Part shown: piece after piece, positions 1 to 9,477 of the stretch
Layout of the letters: each line of letters begins with the position of its first letter
How positions within the stretch are numbered: the first letter of the stretch is position 1
NCBI GenBank assembly: GCA_937872535.1
Contig: CALMTC010000003.1
Coordinates: forward strand, 1-64,000
DNA: 64,000 bases
Origin: an uncultured bacterium
GTDB lineage: Bacteria; Patescibacteriota; Gracilibacteria; Absconditabacterales; Absconditicoccaceae
Direction of reading: 5' to 3'
Made by a program: the position numbers and the translations under genes
Notes under the pieces: generated by a model
The model's input: the letters and a program-made list of their open reading frames with translations, nothing else
Told to the model about the DNA's origin: nothing
The model's database searches: none

Positions 1-83
1 TGATTCATAAGAGAAAAGAGCAATATAAAGTAGTCAGGACTTATAAGTTTATTTTTAGAAATGTCAATCGGTTTTATGGTATA

Positions 84-110
84 AAAAATCTCCCTTATTC
101 GGGAGATTTT
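84..110 (-). terminator. Intrinsic terminator with the stop codon in its loop
   Basis: AAAAATCTCCC at 84-94 pairs with GGGAGATTTT at 101-110. Read on the minus strand it is a stem followed by a T-run. The six-base loop at 95-100 contains the TAA stop (95-97) of the small membrane protein gene, so coding and termination overlap. Confidence 0.75.
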
Positions 111-337
111 GATTCTTTCTCTTTAGAGGGCCTAAAATCGTAGATAATACGAATCATATTTTGGTGTATAGCTAGTTTAAGCTGAGCTTCCAGTTCCTTT
201 TTCTTTGCCTCCTCAAAAAGCTTAGAGTAAGTTTTTGATCTTTTGGGTAAAATTACCCAGCCGACAACAAAACCAACAAACAAGCCAGCAAGAACAGCTA
301 CTCCAAAATACATAGCAATAAAACTAAATTTTTCCAT
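95..337 (-). CDS. Small single-pass membrane protein with coiled-coil-like tail
   Basis: This 80-residue protein has one hydrophobic segment at about residues 5-30, followed by a basic patch (PKRSK) and a charged helical stretch rich in K and E. That layout fits an N-terminal membrane anchor with a short cytoplasmic helix. I chose the ATG at 337 because it places a short N-terminus before the anchor; an in-frame start 45 bases further upstream is possible. It lies downstream of the OLD-family gene on the same strand, separated by about 155 bases. I do not recognise a family and infer no function. Confidence 0.5.
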   Translation of the reverse strand: MEKFSFIAMYFGVAVLAGLFVGFVVGWVILPKRSKTYSKLFEEAKKKELEAQLKLAIHQNMIRIIYDFRPSKEKESKSPE

Positions 338-492
338 CTTTTTTTGTTTTCCTGATACTAATCGAGAAACCAAAAAAGTCAAGCAATTTTTCTGTAGAGA
401 TGCAATTTATTTCATCTAAATTTGCAGTAAATTACATCTATATTTTTTACCAGTTTTTTGAGCAATAATCAGAATAAAAATTTTTTAGTAAT

Positions 493-2466
493 TTATTCAG
501 AAAGGGGAGGGAAAATACTAGAAAAAATATCATCAAAATTTTTTCTATGAATTTCATGTTTTGGATCTGTAAGCCAAGCCTGAAACCTATGCTGACAAAA
601 AGCCACAATTTCATCAAGTCACTTCTCTTCAAGGCCTAAGTAAGTTTCAATATCTCATTTTTTCAGAAAAAAAATTCAGCTCTTATGGAGTTCATCAATA
701 GTTTTAGTAATACGCTGAGAAAGATCAGGAAAATGTCAATCTATACAATTTACCATTTTTTCATACTTATGAGTTTTACGATAGATTCTATAAGGAAGAT
801 AGTGATGTCCTTCAATTTTTTTACAACTCATAGCTACTTGATGAAAATCCACATCTTTAAGTTCTTCTCTAATATTGTCCCAGTCTCCAATAAAAAACGA
901 CTGTAATCCAAATTTTTTCAAAAATTTTCTCCACATTTTATAAGAACCCTTACCGTTTACATTCATGATTTCATAGTTTCTAATGCGAGCCTTCCAGTCA
1001 TCAGATTCAGAAGCCAAATGATTCAGATAAAAGTTGAAAAAATACTCATCAGTTTCACCCTCACACATAATAATCGTATCTACGAAAAACATTTTTGAAG
1101 AGTTCGTAAATTTTAGCATCTGAACCAAATTTGACTCTTGTTCAAGATAATATTGCTGAGGGCTAACGATGTGAGTAAAATTATGTTTTCGATAAAATCT
1201 GTAGACATTATTGATATTTTGCTCATTGACCATAATCGGAGAGTGAGTAGCGATAATAAACTGAATATTAAGTTTTTGAGAAATATCGTCAATGAGAGCT
1301 ACAAACTGCTTCTGAAGCTGAGGATGAAGATGTAATTCTGGCTCATCAATAACCATCAAGCCATTTTGCAAATCAAATCAATAAATCGAAAAAATCATAA
1401 TTAAAAGAGATTTTTCTCAGCTACTCAAATCGTTAATTTCAAACTCTTTTCCTTGTTTATCCGCAAGTCAAAACCAATAAGTTCTTCACTGATCCTTCTC
1501 CTCAAAATGTGTCACAAATGAAACTCCCAAATATTCCTTTGTAAAATGATTAATAAGCCTCATCAAAGGAGAGTGCAAAATTTGTTCATGATCCAGAAAA
1601 ATAGTTTTTCAAGTAGTTTTATCATAGTGACAAACCAGTTTATTTTTTGCAAGTTCAAATCAGAGAGGTCTTGTAGCTTGCGTTTTAGTATTTTCATAAA
1701 AAAGCTGTCGCTCTAGATTTTCATGATTTGGAGCTAAAGAAGCAGTCAAAGAATTATCAAGTACACTATAATTTCTATAAGAACCAATAATTCCAAAAGT
1801 ATTTTTCATTTTATACCAAAATTTTTTATCTGGCTTTTTCTCAAAAAGATTATAAATCTCTATACATTCCTGAATTAAATCAAAATATTCAAGATAATCA
1901 AACAAAAAACTCAATTCTGGAGTACTCACTTTTCTATCCAAAACGAACTCTTGAGTTTTTTCGTCAAGATAAAAATGAAGCTGAAGAACAGTAAAGCGTC
2001 TCAAATTTTCAAGAGTTACTTCTGGAAAAACAATACCAAAAGAGGAGTAACGATCGATCAAATCATTGATCTGTTGGCGAAATTTAACTAAAAAAGCAAT
2101 ATTATCAAAATCATTGTCGCTCAATTTCATCGTCAACCAGACATCACTAGGTTTATCCAGATAATGAATATGTTTTTTCAAAAAATGATAATGGCGATGA
2201 GCAAGATATAAAGCTTTTTTTTTATCTTCTGGAGTAGTAGATTTTTTAACAAGATCTGGAGAATATTCAAATTCCTTAAAAATTCCAACCTTCAAAATTT
2301 GATTTATAATTTCCAGAAAATTACTTTTTCAAGCTCAGTTTGGACCAATCAGAATATTAGTAACTCCCTTATCAGAAGGTAAAAAATGGACTCCTTCAAA
2401 GGGATCTTCTGAAGTCAAATACTTGAAACTAAGAATATTAGATATTTTTATCGACTGAATCTGCAT
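493..2466 (-). CDS. OLD-family (AAA15) ATPase with C-terminal TOPRIM nuclease domain
   Basis: This 657-residue protein has an ABC-type ATPase in front of a TOPRIM domain. Visible motifs are Walker A GPNGAGKS (about residues 42-49; two glycines are TGA codons), the signature SSGEKSLL (about 348), Walker B MVIDEPELHLHP (about 371) and the H-loop histidine in ATHSP (about 408). The TOPRIM motifs follow: CEGETD (about 468-473) and the acidic pair in GDWDN (about 528-530). OLD proteins are ATP-regulated nucleases; GajA of the Gabija anti-phage system belongs to this family. No UvrD-like partner is next to it here, so a class 1, stand-alone OLD is the safer reading. Other AAA15 ATPases remain possible, but the TOPRIM motifs make nuclease activity likely. 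Confidence 0.88.
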
Positions 2467-2776
2467 AGTTAATGACTTCGAAGTAAATTTTTCTAGCTAA
2501 AGTATGAGAAAAAACCCAAATTTGTCAAATAAATAAACGATAATACAAGAGGAAATCATAGAAATCCATAGATTCTCTAGTTTCTAAGTTTATCGAAGGG
2601 GAAAGTTGATTTTCCACACCAAATAACTAAAAAAATCACATAAAAATTTTCCATTCGATGCAAAAGGTTCCCGATATAAATCGGGATAAACTCCTACTTA
2701 TTTTTCTTCTCTTTGATTGAAAAATAAACCTACCTGCGGCAAGCAGGTACTCATCTTTTATTCTGGTTTTCAAATC
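2467..2776. other. Intergenic stretch with palindromes
   Basis: No gene is supported between the divergent OLD-family and GIY-YIG genes. Two perfect hairpins stand out: TCCCGAT/ATCGGGA at 2669-2686, and TACCTGC/GCAGGTA at 2731-2749. The second belongs to a palindrome type that recurs nested inside other repeats of the window (near 33.6 and 35.4 kb). A half-copy of the CGAAGGG repeat core may lie near 2594-2605. Promoters for both neighbours presumably lie here, but I cannot assign them with confidence. Confidence 0.6.
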
Positions 2777-3127
2777 ATGAACTGGTTCATCTACATACTA
2801 GAATGCTCAGATAAAAGCTTATATACCTGAATCACTACCGATCTAGACAGGAGACTTACCGAACACAACTCAATGAAATGAGGTGCCAAATACACCAAAC
2901 CCAGACAACCAGTAAAAATACTACGATCTCAAGCTGTAGAAAACAGAAAATTAGCCTCACAATGAGAACATTTCATCAAAAAAATGACCAAATCAGAAAA
3001 AAATAAGCTGATAGATAATAAAAGAGATAGTGAATTAGTAAAAAAACTAAGAAATAAAAAATCTCTGGTTATCAAAGCCACTCCATTCCCTGAGCCTGTC
3101 GAAGGAAAGGACAGTCATTGAGAATAG
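2777..3127 (+). CDS. GIY-YIG (UPF0213-like) nuclease domain protein, tail formed by repeats
   Basis: This 116-residue protein starts with a GIY-YIG module: WFIYILECSD, then YTGITTDLDRRLTEH, then GGAKYTK, matching the UPF0213/YhbQ pattern with the catalytic tyrosines and arginine. Two of the glycines, including the one in YTGIT, are TGA codons. The family's helical end is present as IKKMTKSEKNKLI. Family members usually stop near 85-100 residues. Here the frame continues into the intergenic repeat at 3086-3108, which supplies PFPEPVEG and so the last residues, and it stops at a TAG in the next repeat. The protein could act in DNA repair or processing, but small GIY-YIG proteins are poorly defined. 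Confidence 0.8.
3086..3108. repeat. Palindromic repeat, CCCTGAGCCTGTCGAAGGG family
   Basis: This is the first copy of an imperfect palindrome that recurs at 28337, 33566, 35323 and 36396. The core arms are TTCCCT and AGGGAA-like. This copy lies inside the 3' end of the GIY-YIG reading frame. Confidence 0.8.
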
Positions 3128-3210
3128 AACGAAGTGATATATGGCAATCCATAATTGAAATCAAATATCCCATAGATTGCTTCGTCGTCATACTTCCTTC
3201 TCGCAACGAC
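3114..3210. repeat. About 100-bp inverted-repeat intergenic element, copy 1
   Basis: The segment starts GTCATTGAGA and ends TCGCAACGAC, with internal ATGGCAATCCATA and ATAGATTGC blocks. It aligns with the element at 35351-35456, in the same orientation and again directly after a CCCTGAGCCTGTCGAAGGG copy. Similar GTCATTGCGA...TCGCAATGAC elements are known in many bacterial genomes. They are non-coding and probably MITE-like. Confidence 0.75.
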
Positions 3211-3394
3211 AAGCTTTAAAGTACAAAAAAGTATATCCAGCCAGCAAGACTGCTTGCTTTAGGCGAGGGTTTATAGTATAAAACAGATTTATTACTTTAT
3301 AAATAATCCCCACCATTTTCATTTGAATTTGAAAAACAAATAAATAAAAAACTAATGTCGACCAATTTATGAAATATGCAAAATCTCTCCATGA

Positions 3395-3469
3395 GCTTTT
3401 GTAGTTTAATGGATAGAACGACCCTCTCCTAAGGGGTAGATACAGGTTCGATTCCTGTCAAGAGTACCA
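3395..3469 (+). tRNA. tRNA-Arg (anticodon CCU)
   Basis: A complete cloverleaf can be folded. The acceptor GCTTTTG (3395-3401) pairs with CAAGAGT (3459-3465, with G-U pairs), the D-arm holds AATGGAT, the anticodon stem is ACCCT/GGGGT, and the T-arm is CAGG-TTCGATT-CCTG. The anticodon CCT sits at 3428-3430 and reads AGG. The 3' CCA is encoded at 3467-3469. It lies just upstream of rpsO. Confidence 0.93.
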
Positions 3470-3564
3470 TTTTTGTCGACGATATCCCAAAAGGCCTCCG
3501 TGCTTTCGTAATCGTTAGACCATTTTACAACCTTTTTTACATTTCTTAACTCAATCATTGAAAA

Positions 3565-3834
3565 ATGTCACAACCAATCGATCAAAAAAAGCTTGGACAA
3601 GTAAAAAGACATGATTCTGACAGCGGTTCTCCAGAAGTGCAGATCGCTCATCTCAATCACGAAATTGATCTACTTCAAGCTCATCTCAACATGCACAAAC
3701 ATGATGTTGATGCTAAAAGAAGCCTACTCAAAAAAGTAGCAAGAAGAAGAAAACATGTTAAATACCTCAAAGAGCATGATCTTGAAAGATTCTCAGCTGT
3801 AGGTAAAAAGCTAGGTCTCAAAGATGCTGCTTAA
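3565..3834 (+). CDS. rpsO: 30S ribosomal protein S15
   Basis: This 89-residue protein is the normal S15 length and matches the family throughout: the DSGSPEVQIAHL segment, then HKHDVDAKRSLLKKVARRRKH, then YLKEHDLERF. S15 binds the central domain of 16S rRNA early in 30S assembly and, in many bacteria, represses its own mRNA. The 95-base leader after the tRNA gene may hold such an operator, but I cannot draw a convincing structure. It contains no in-frame TGA. The S1-domain gene follows 74 bases downstream. Confidence 0.97.
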   Translation: MSQPIDQKKLGQVKRHDSDSGSPEVQIAHLNHEIDLLQAHLNMHKHDVDAKRSLLKKVARRRKHVKYLKEHDLERFSAVGKKLGLKDAA

Positions 3835-3908
3835 AACTTAAAAAATTATTGTCTGGCTTTCATTCATAAAAAATTATTTTTTACATTTTTACACTTTATA
3901 TTACTAAC

Positions 3909-5075
3909 ATGGCTAAAAAAGCAAAAAGCTCATCATATGTTTCTGAGCTCAATATACCAAAAATAAGAGAAGGCCAAAAAATCAAAGGAACTGTTCTCAA
4001 AAAAGTTTCTGATAGTATTCTTGTTGACTGTGAATGAGGAATTTTTACAGGTATCATCTTATCAAAAGAAGTAAAAGATCTCGAAAGAAATAACGTAAAC
4101 CTCACTCCTGGTGCAGAAATAGAAGCAGAAATCATAAATCCAAGCATCAGACACGAACATGGTTTTTTCATTATCTCTATATCAAAACTTCTTCAAGTTG
4201 ATATCTGGAAAGGTATTTTGGAAAAAGCAGAAAGTAAAGAAGTATTTACAGTGGTTCCTACAGAAGCAAATCTCGGAGGTCTCCTTGTGGATATGCATGG
4301 TATCAAATGATTTATACCGCTTTCTCAGCTAGCTCCTGTTCATTACCCTAGAGTTGAAGATGGAGATCAAGAAAAAATCTTTGACAAACTTCTCAACCTC
4401 ATTGGTCAAGAATTCAAAGTAAGAGTAATAAACATCGACGAAGAAGAAAAAAGAATTATTCTTTCTGAAAGAGAAGCTCTCAAAGAAGAAAGAGATGCTA
4501 TTCTTTCTACTCTCAAAATTGGAAATGAATACGAAGGACAAGTCAGCGGAATCTCATCATATGGACTTTTTGTTACAATTGGTGGAGGTATCGAAGGACT
4601 CGTTCACATCTCAGAAATTACATACGGACATGTCAATGACATCGATAGACTTGCAAAAGTTGGAGAAAAAATGAAAGTCGAAGTGATTGGTCTCGAAGAT
4701 GGGAAAATCTCTCTTTCAAGCAAGAAATTGAGAAAAGATCCTTGGAGTATCATTCCAGAAAAATATTCAGTATGAGATGTTATTGAAGGACAAGTCGTCA
4801 GATTCGTACCGTACGGAGTATTCATCAGGATTTATGAAGATATCAATGGTCTTATCCATATCAGTGAACTTGCAGACAAAAATGTGAGCAATCCAATTGA
4901 TATCGTTAAGCCAGGACAAATCATCAGAGCTAAAATTATCCTTCTTGATCCTAAAAACAGAAAAATTTGACTTAGTATCAAAGCAGCTGAAGAAAATGGA
5001 TCAAAGACAGAAGCAGCTCCAGCAGCGGAAAAAAAGACAACTGTTACTAAAAAAACTGCAAAAGCAACTGCATAA
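3909..5075 (+). CDS. S1 RNA-binding domain protein (ribosomal protein S1-like)
   Basis: This 388-residue protein consists of about four consecutive S1/OB-fold repeats, near residues 20-90, 105-185, 205-275 and 290-360. The last two carry the clearest signatures (YEGQVSGISSYGLFV...GLVHISEI and IEGQVVRFVPYGVFI...GLIHISEL). The tail is lysine- and alanine-rich and probably disordered. Proteins of this make-up help mRNA binding at the 30S subunit. Canonical S1 usually has six repeats, so this is a short form, as is common in reduced genomes. It lies 74 bases after rpsO and ends at a strong terminator, so the two may be co-transcribed. Confidence 0.9.
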
Positions 5076-5089
5076 TAATAAACTAAAGT

Positions 5090-5116
5090 CTCAAGAGAAA
5101 TCTTGAGGCTTTTTTT
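5090..5116 (+). terminator. Intrinsic terminator after the S1-domain gene
   Basis: CTCAAGA (5090-5096), a GAAA loop and TCTTGAG (5101-5107) are followed by seven T residues. Confidence 0.9.
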
Positions 5117-5175
5117 ATCATTTCAACTAGAAGCTCAGCATCAAAAAAATATAATGAGATAAATTTTTATACCAA

Positions 5176-6105
5176 ATGTATCACCAAATGGAAATCACAA
5201 ACAAAAAAGTCCAGCGAATACATATGAGCGAACCCAAAGCAGAAGAAATAGAAGAGCTAACAAACCAACTTGATATGCATGAGATCATGCTCAATAATTT
5301 ATTAGATTTCAATGCAGAACAAAAAGTAGAACGCTATAAAAATAATCTTCTCTTTGTACTCAATATCCCCAAACACGACGAAAACTCAAACAAATATATA
5401 ATCAACCAGATTCATATTATTCTTGGAAAAAACTACATTATAACAATGATAAAACATAAATCTGGAAACTTAAAAGGTCTTTTCGATTATTATCAGAAAA
5501 AAATCAAAGTCGGAACCAAACATACTCCAGTACGATTCTTACATAAAATCTTGGAAGTAATTTACAATAACACAATCAAAGCTCTTACAAATATAGACAA
5601 AGAAATTACAGCAATCCAAAATAATCTTGTTAGTAAAAAACACCTCAATAAAAAAATTTTTGAAGATCTCATGACCCAAAAATTAAATCTGATTTTCTTC
5701 AAATATAAATTTCAACCTCAAAAAGAAATATTGTGAGAATCTCAGATTTTATTGGAAAAATTCTTTTGACCAGATCAACAAAAAATCTATATCAATGATC
5801 TAGAGTCTAAATTAGATAAAATCATCTACACCACAGCACTTCTCTACGAGAACATTGAATCAATGAGCGACACCTATAATGCTATCGTAAATATCGAGAT
5901 CAATAAGCTAATAACGCTACTGACTATTTATACAGTAATTCTTTGAACAATTAATCTCGTGGCATGAATCTACGGCATGAATCTTACACTACCATTCTCA
6001 GAAAATGAACTTGCATTCTTCTTTATAATAGGAATTATGATAGCAATTTGATTAAGTATACGATTACTTCTCAAAAAAAGATATACACCAACTATTTATC
6101 GTTAA
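5176..6105 (+). CDS. corA: CorA-type divalent metal transporter
   Basis: This 309-residue protein has a long helical cytoplasmic domain and two C-terminal membrane segments (about residues 250-272 and 280-302). The CorA selectivity signature GMN appears as YGMN at the end of the first segment. CorA proteins form pentamers that carry Mg2+ (also Co2+ or Ni2+) across the inner membrane. The length is close to the family norm. The start at 5176 gives MYHQMEI; a start at the second methionine (5188) is equally plausible. The gene heads a tight run with the DsbB-like and glycosyltransferase genes. Confidence 0.92.
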
Positions 6106-6117
6106 AACAGTAACCAG

Positions 6118-6591
6118 ATGAAAAATTTTTTAGAAAAATATGGTCTTTGGATTATTTTTATTCAAGCTCTTTTAGCAATGCTTGGCTCTCTCTATTATGG
6201 ACGATATGGAGATCCCATAGAACAAATTTTTACAGGAGATTTTTTTAATCCAGACAACGGTTTTACACCTTGCGAACTTTGTCGATATGCTAGGATTTTA
6301 ATGTATCCGATAGTTTTGAGCTCACTCATTGCAATTATAAAAAAAGATTTTAGAATAGTCGACTATATTATTCCAATTTGAATTCTAGGAACAATATTAG
6401 AAATATACCACTACACACTCCAAAAATTCCTGATTACAACATCTTTCTTCTGTACCCGCGCCAATCCTTGTACAGCACTCGAAGTTGATTATTTTGGTTT
6501 CATTACAATACCATTTCTTTGCCTTATAGCCTTTATCGTAATTCTCACAACAAGTCTACTCATAAAAAAATTTGTCTCATCATCTGACTAA
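6118..6591 (+). CDS. DsbB/BdbC-like disulfide bond formation protein
   Basis: This 157-residue protein shows four hydrophobic segments. A CELC motif follows the first loop and a second cysteine pair sits in the later external loop (FFCTRANPC). That is the DsbB/BdbC arrangement: one pair exchanges electrons with a quinone and the other re-oxidises a periplasmic thiol oxidase. Start is 12 bases after corA and the stop is 3 bases before the next gene, so these form an operon. It implies that exported proteins in this cell are disulfide bonded, which agrees with the Cys-rich segment in the 1500-residue surface protein. Confidence 0.85.
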
Positions 6592-6594
6592 AAT

Positions 6595-7362
6595 ATGAGT
6601 CCTACCGAAATTCTATTTACCAAATTATATAAAAAAAATTATCTGGATGCTATCACAGATATCATTTCATTCTACGAAAAAAATCACTACGGTTTGGTCA
6701 ATTTTCTCTATTTTGCAAATACTTCACTCAATAATAGTTTTGAAAATCAAAAGAACGAACCAGAAAAAAAATATTTTAATGCACTGATTCAGTGAGATTT
6801 TTTACTACCAGACGGAATAGCTCTCCATCTGCGAGCCAAAGCATACCAACGAAAACATAACCTCCCAAGGACTTGACTATCAAATTTAAACTGAACAGAT
6901 TTTATACCAAAGTTCCTCGAATTTCTCTGAAAAACTCAAAAAATCAGCCTTATTTTATACGGAGCCAGTGAAAAAACATTAGAAAAAGCATCTCTAGAAC
7001 TTAAAAAACAAGGATACAACATTATTCATCAGCAAAACGGCTATGAAGAATTGAATCTATCTGAAATTAATATCCCTAAAGAAACAATAGGTGTTCTACT
7101 GATTGCTCGTGGTTCACCTCGTCAAGAAAATCGGTCCCTCGATCATAAAAACATCATCAAAGAAAAAAGAATTTTAGCATTTACAGTATGAGGTCTTCTA
7201 GACTTCATTGCAAAATCAGAAAAAAGAGCTCCTAAACGAGTAAGAATAATACATTGTGAACGACTACGAAGATTTATCAAAAATCCGTCCAAAAACCGAA
7301 GAAAATTTATGGCAAGTTTTTCTCTTTTCTCCACGATAATCAGGAAAATTATATTGAATTAA
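6595..7362 (+). CDS. WecG/TagA/CpsF family glycosyltransferase (GT26)
   Basis: This 255-residue protein has the GT26 landmarks in order: the PDGIALHLRAK segment (about residue 73), a Rossmann-like LYGASEKTLEKA block, an NGYEE segment, ARGSPRQE, VGGLLDF, and RAPKRVRIIHCERLRRFIKNP at the end. Family members transfer an N-acetyl-mannosamine-type sugar to a lipid-linked acceptor in teichoic acid, enterobacterial common antigen or capsule synthesis. The sugar and acceptor cannot be inferred here. It follows the DsbB-like gene by 3 bases and probably shares its transcript. Confidence 0.88.
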
Positions 7363-7420
7363 AGCCCGTAATCACTACAAACAAAAAAACTATTTTATTC
7401 ATTAACTGGTCCATTTTCCT

Positions 7421-9427
7421 ATGAGACTACAACAAAAAAAAATTCTTTATCTGCCAGAAGAGCAGAAAATATCACTTATAAAAAAATGCTGAGATAATGA
7501 CATTATTATAAAAGCAGATATTTTTATTCTAGCCGACAAATTTGTTGACTACCAAAAAGATATCATCTCAGACTGCCTAGGGACACTCGAAGAAGAGCTC
7601 AGTAAAGAAGATCTCGATAATAAAAAAGTCAAAAAAATTTTTGAACAAGAGCTTCAAAATTTGAATTCAAAACTTTCAGTATACGCAGATAAAATCAAAA
7701 CCACAAAAAAATTTCATATTAAAGGAATTATTCATATTTTCGAAGACCAAAACTATATGGCATCATTGATCTGAGATGTCAGTGTTTTAATTCTCAGAAA
7801 CAATAAAGTATACTACTCACTCAGCAACGGTAATGATGAGCTAGCAAAAATAGATCTTTTTTCCGACTTTATCGAAGGAGAAGTCCAAGTAAACGATGAA
7901 ATCATTACAATTTGAACAAATTTGAATACAGTAATTGACCAAGACGACATAAAAGAGCTCAGCGAAATACTCAGAGCAGAAAATGACAACCATCTCGATT
8001 TTATGAATGAACTTATTCTCACCAGAATCGGAGAAGATCAGCTTGGATTTTTAATAGCAGAAAAAATAAGTTATCAAGGATGAGAAAGAAAAAGTGCTAA
8101 GGAAGGAGGCTCAAATCAAAAAATCACAAGAGACCTAAAAAATACGCTCATCAAAAATAAATTATCTATCATTATTACCAGTTTTACACTTTTAGCACTA
8201 TTTCTTCTTTATAATCTTTTTCAAAATTTCAGTTCTATAAATACCGGTGGAGCTATTATAAACTGATCTGGAGCTATTATCGATATAAGTATCGAAGAAA
8301 TCAAGAAAGAAATTGCAATTTTTCAAAAATTAGATTCTGCTTCTGATGACAAGATACAAAAATATCAAGACATCATGGATAACCTCACTCTTCTCGAAAA
8401 AAATAATAAACGACCAAATGATGTTGTAGAGCTGAAAAAGATTCTTAACATCGAATATTCAAAAGGTTTCAATATCATTGTTCTCAATGACTTATCAGCC
8501 GATCAGATTATTTCTTTCAACGACCAAGAAATACAAGGTCTAGGAACACCAACATCAATAGTTTTTGATAGAAATCCATCAGTCTGATGAACAAATGGAG
8601 CATTGCTAAGTATCGTAAATAACGACATCAGAGGCTCATTAGTAAGATTTTGACTCCAAACAGCACTCGATGAATGTACCAATAATATATCAAAAAATGG
8701 ACTTTACTGCTTCTCAAATGCTGGTCTTATTTATAACATAACTAGATCTTGAATTGAACCAGTAACAAATAAAGTAGGAAGCTTCCCAGCTATAGAAAAA
8801 CTTGGAACTTATTGAAAAGGAAATCTTTATGTTTTGACTAATGATCCTAGCTACACATCAAGTTGAGCTTATATTATCAGATATCAAAATAATCTTTGAT
8901 CACAAGCTTCATTTCAAGAGGGAACAAATAACACAATTCAAGCAGATATTCTTTCAGGATGACTTTCTATCAAATCTGGATTTTCAAGTTTTGCTATTGA
9001 TTCTACTTTCCTCTGACGATCAAAAGCAGACAAAAAACTTTATCAGTTTCGAAGAGATTGAGCTTCTACCCAGCTCAGCGCTCGCTCTATCAAACTACTT
9101 GGTGGAGACAAAATAGGAGAACAATACTCAGACAGTATAAAAGTACTAAGCTACCTAAATATAAATTTCGTATATCTTTTTGATAAAAAAAATCAATCAT
9201 TCACAATTTACAAATCAAATCCAGTAAAATCAAACGATCGTTTTACTACAAATTACAATCTAGAATATGTAATGAGGATAAAATTTGATCTCTGACAAAA
9301 TACAAAAATTATAGACGCGACAATTGGGCAGCAATGAGAAAGACAAGAATTACTTGTTCTATCAAACAAAGGAGTAGCAAAAATAAAACTTTATGAATTT
9401 CTTGATACACTAGCTCCAGTTAAATAA
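7421..9427 (+). CDS. Membrane protein with PP2C-like N-terminal domain
   Basis: This 668-residue protein has three parts. Residues 1-200 resemble a degenerate PPM/PP2C phosphatase fold: GDVSVLILRNNKVYYSLSN resembles the family's GDSRAYLIRNG strand and FIEGEVQVNDEIITIGT the strand after it. The acidic metal-binding residues of active enzymes are not evident. A membrane segment lies near residues 247-267, and the remaining 400 residues look extracellular and rich in beta strands. The design suggests a signalling or structural envelope protein with an inactive phosphatase-like domain. The PP2C reading rests on pattern alone. Confidence 0.55.
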
Positions 9428-9477
9428 ACAATGAAAAATAAAGCAACCTGCTTTTATGTCATAAGTATATCAAGCCA

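Noticed and set aside
493-2466. OLD-family gene as several broken fragments
   Set aside because: Breaks appear only if TGA is a stop. All pieces are in one frame with no TAA or TAG between, and the TGA codons fall on glycines of the Walker A and signature motifs.
493-2466. Gabija defence system
   Set aside because: Gabija needs GajB (UvrD-like helicase) next to GajA. None is visible on either side within the window.
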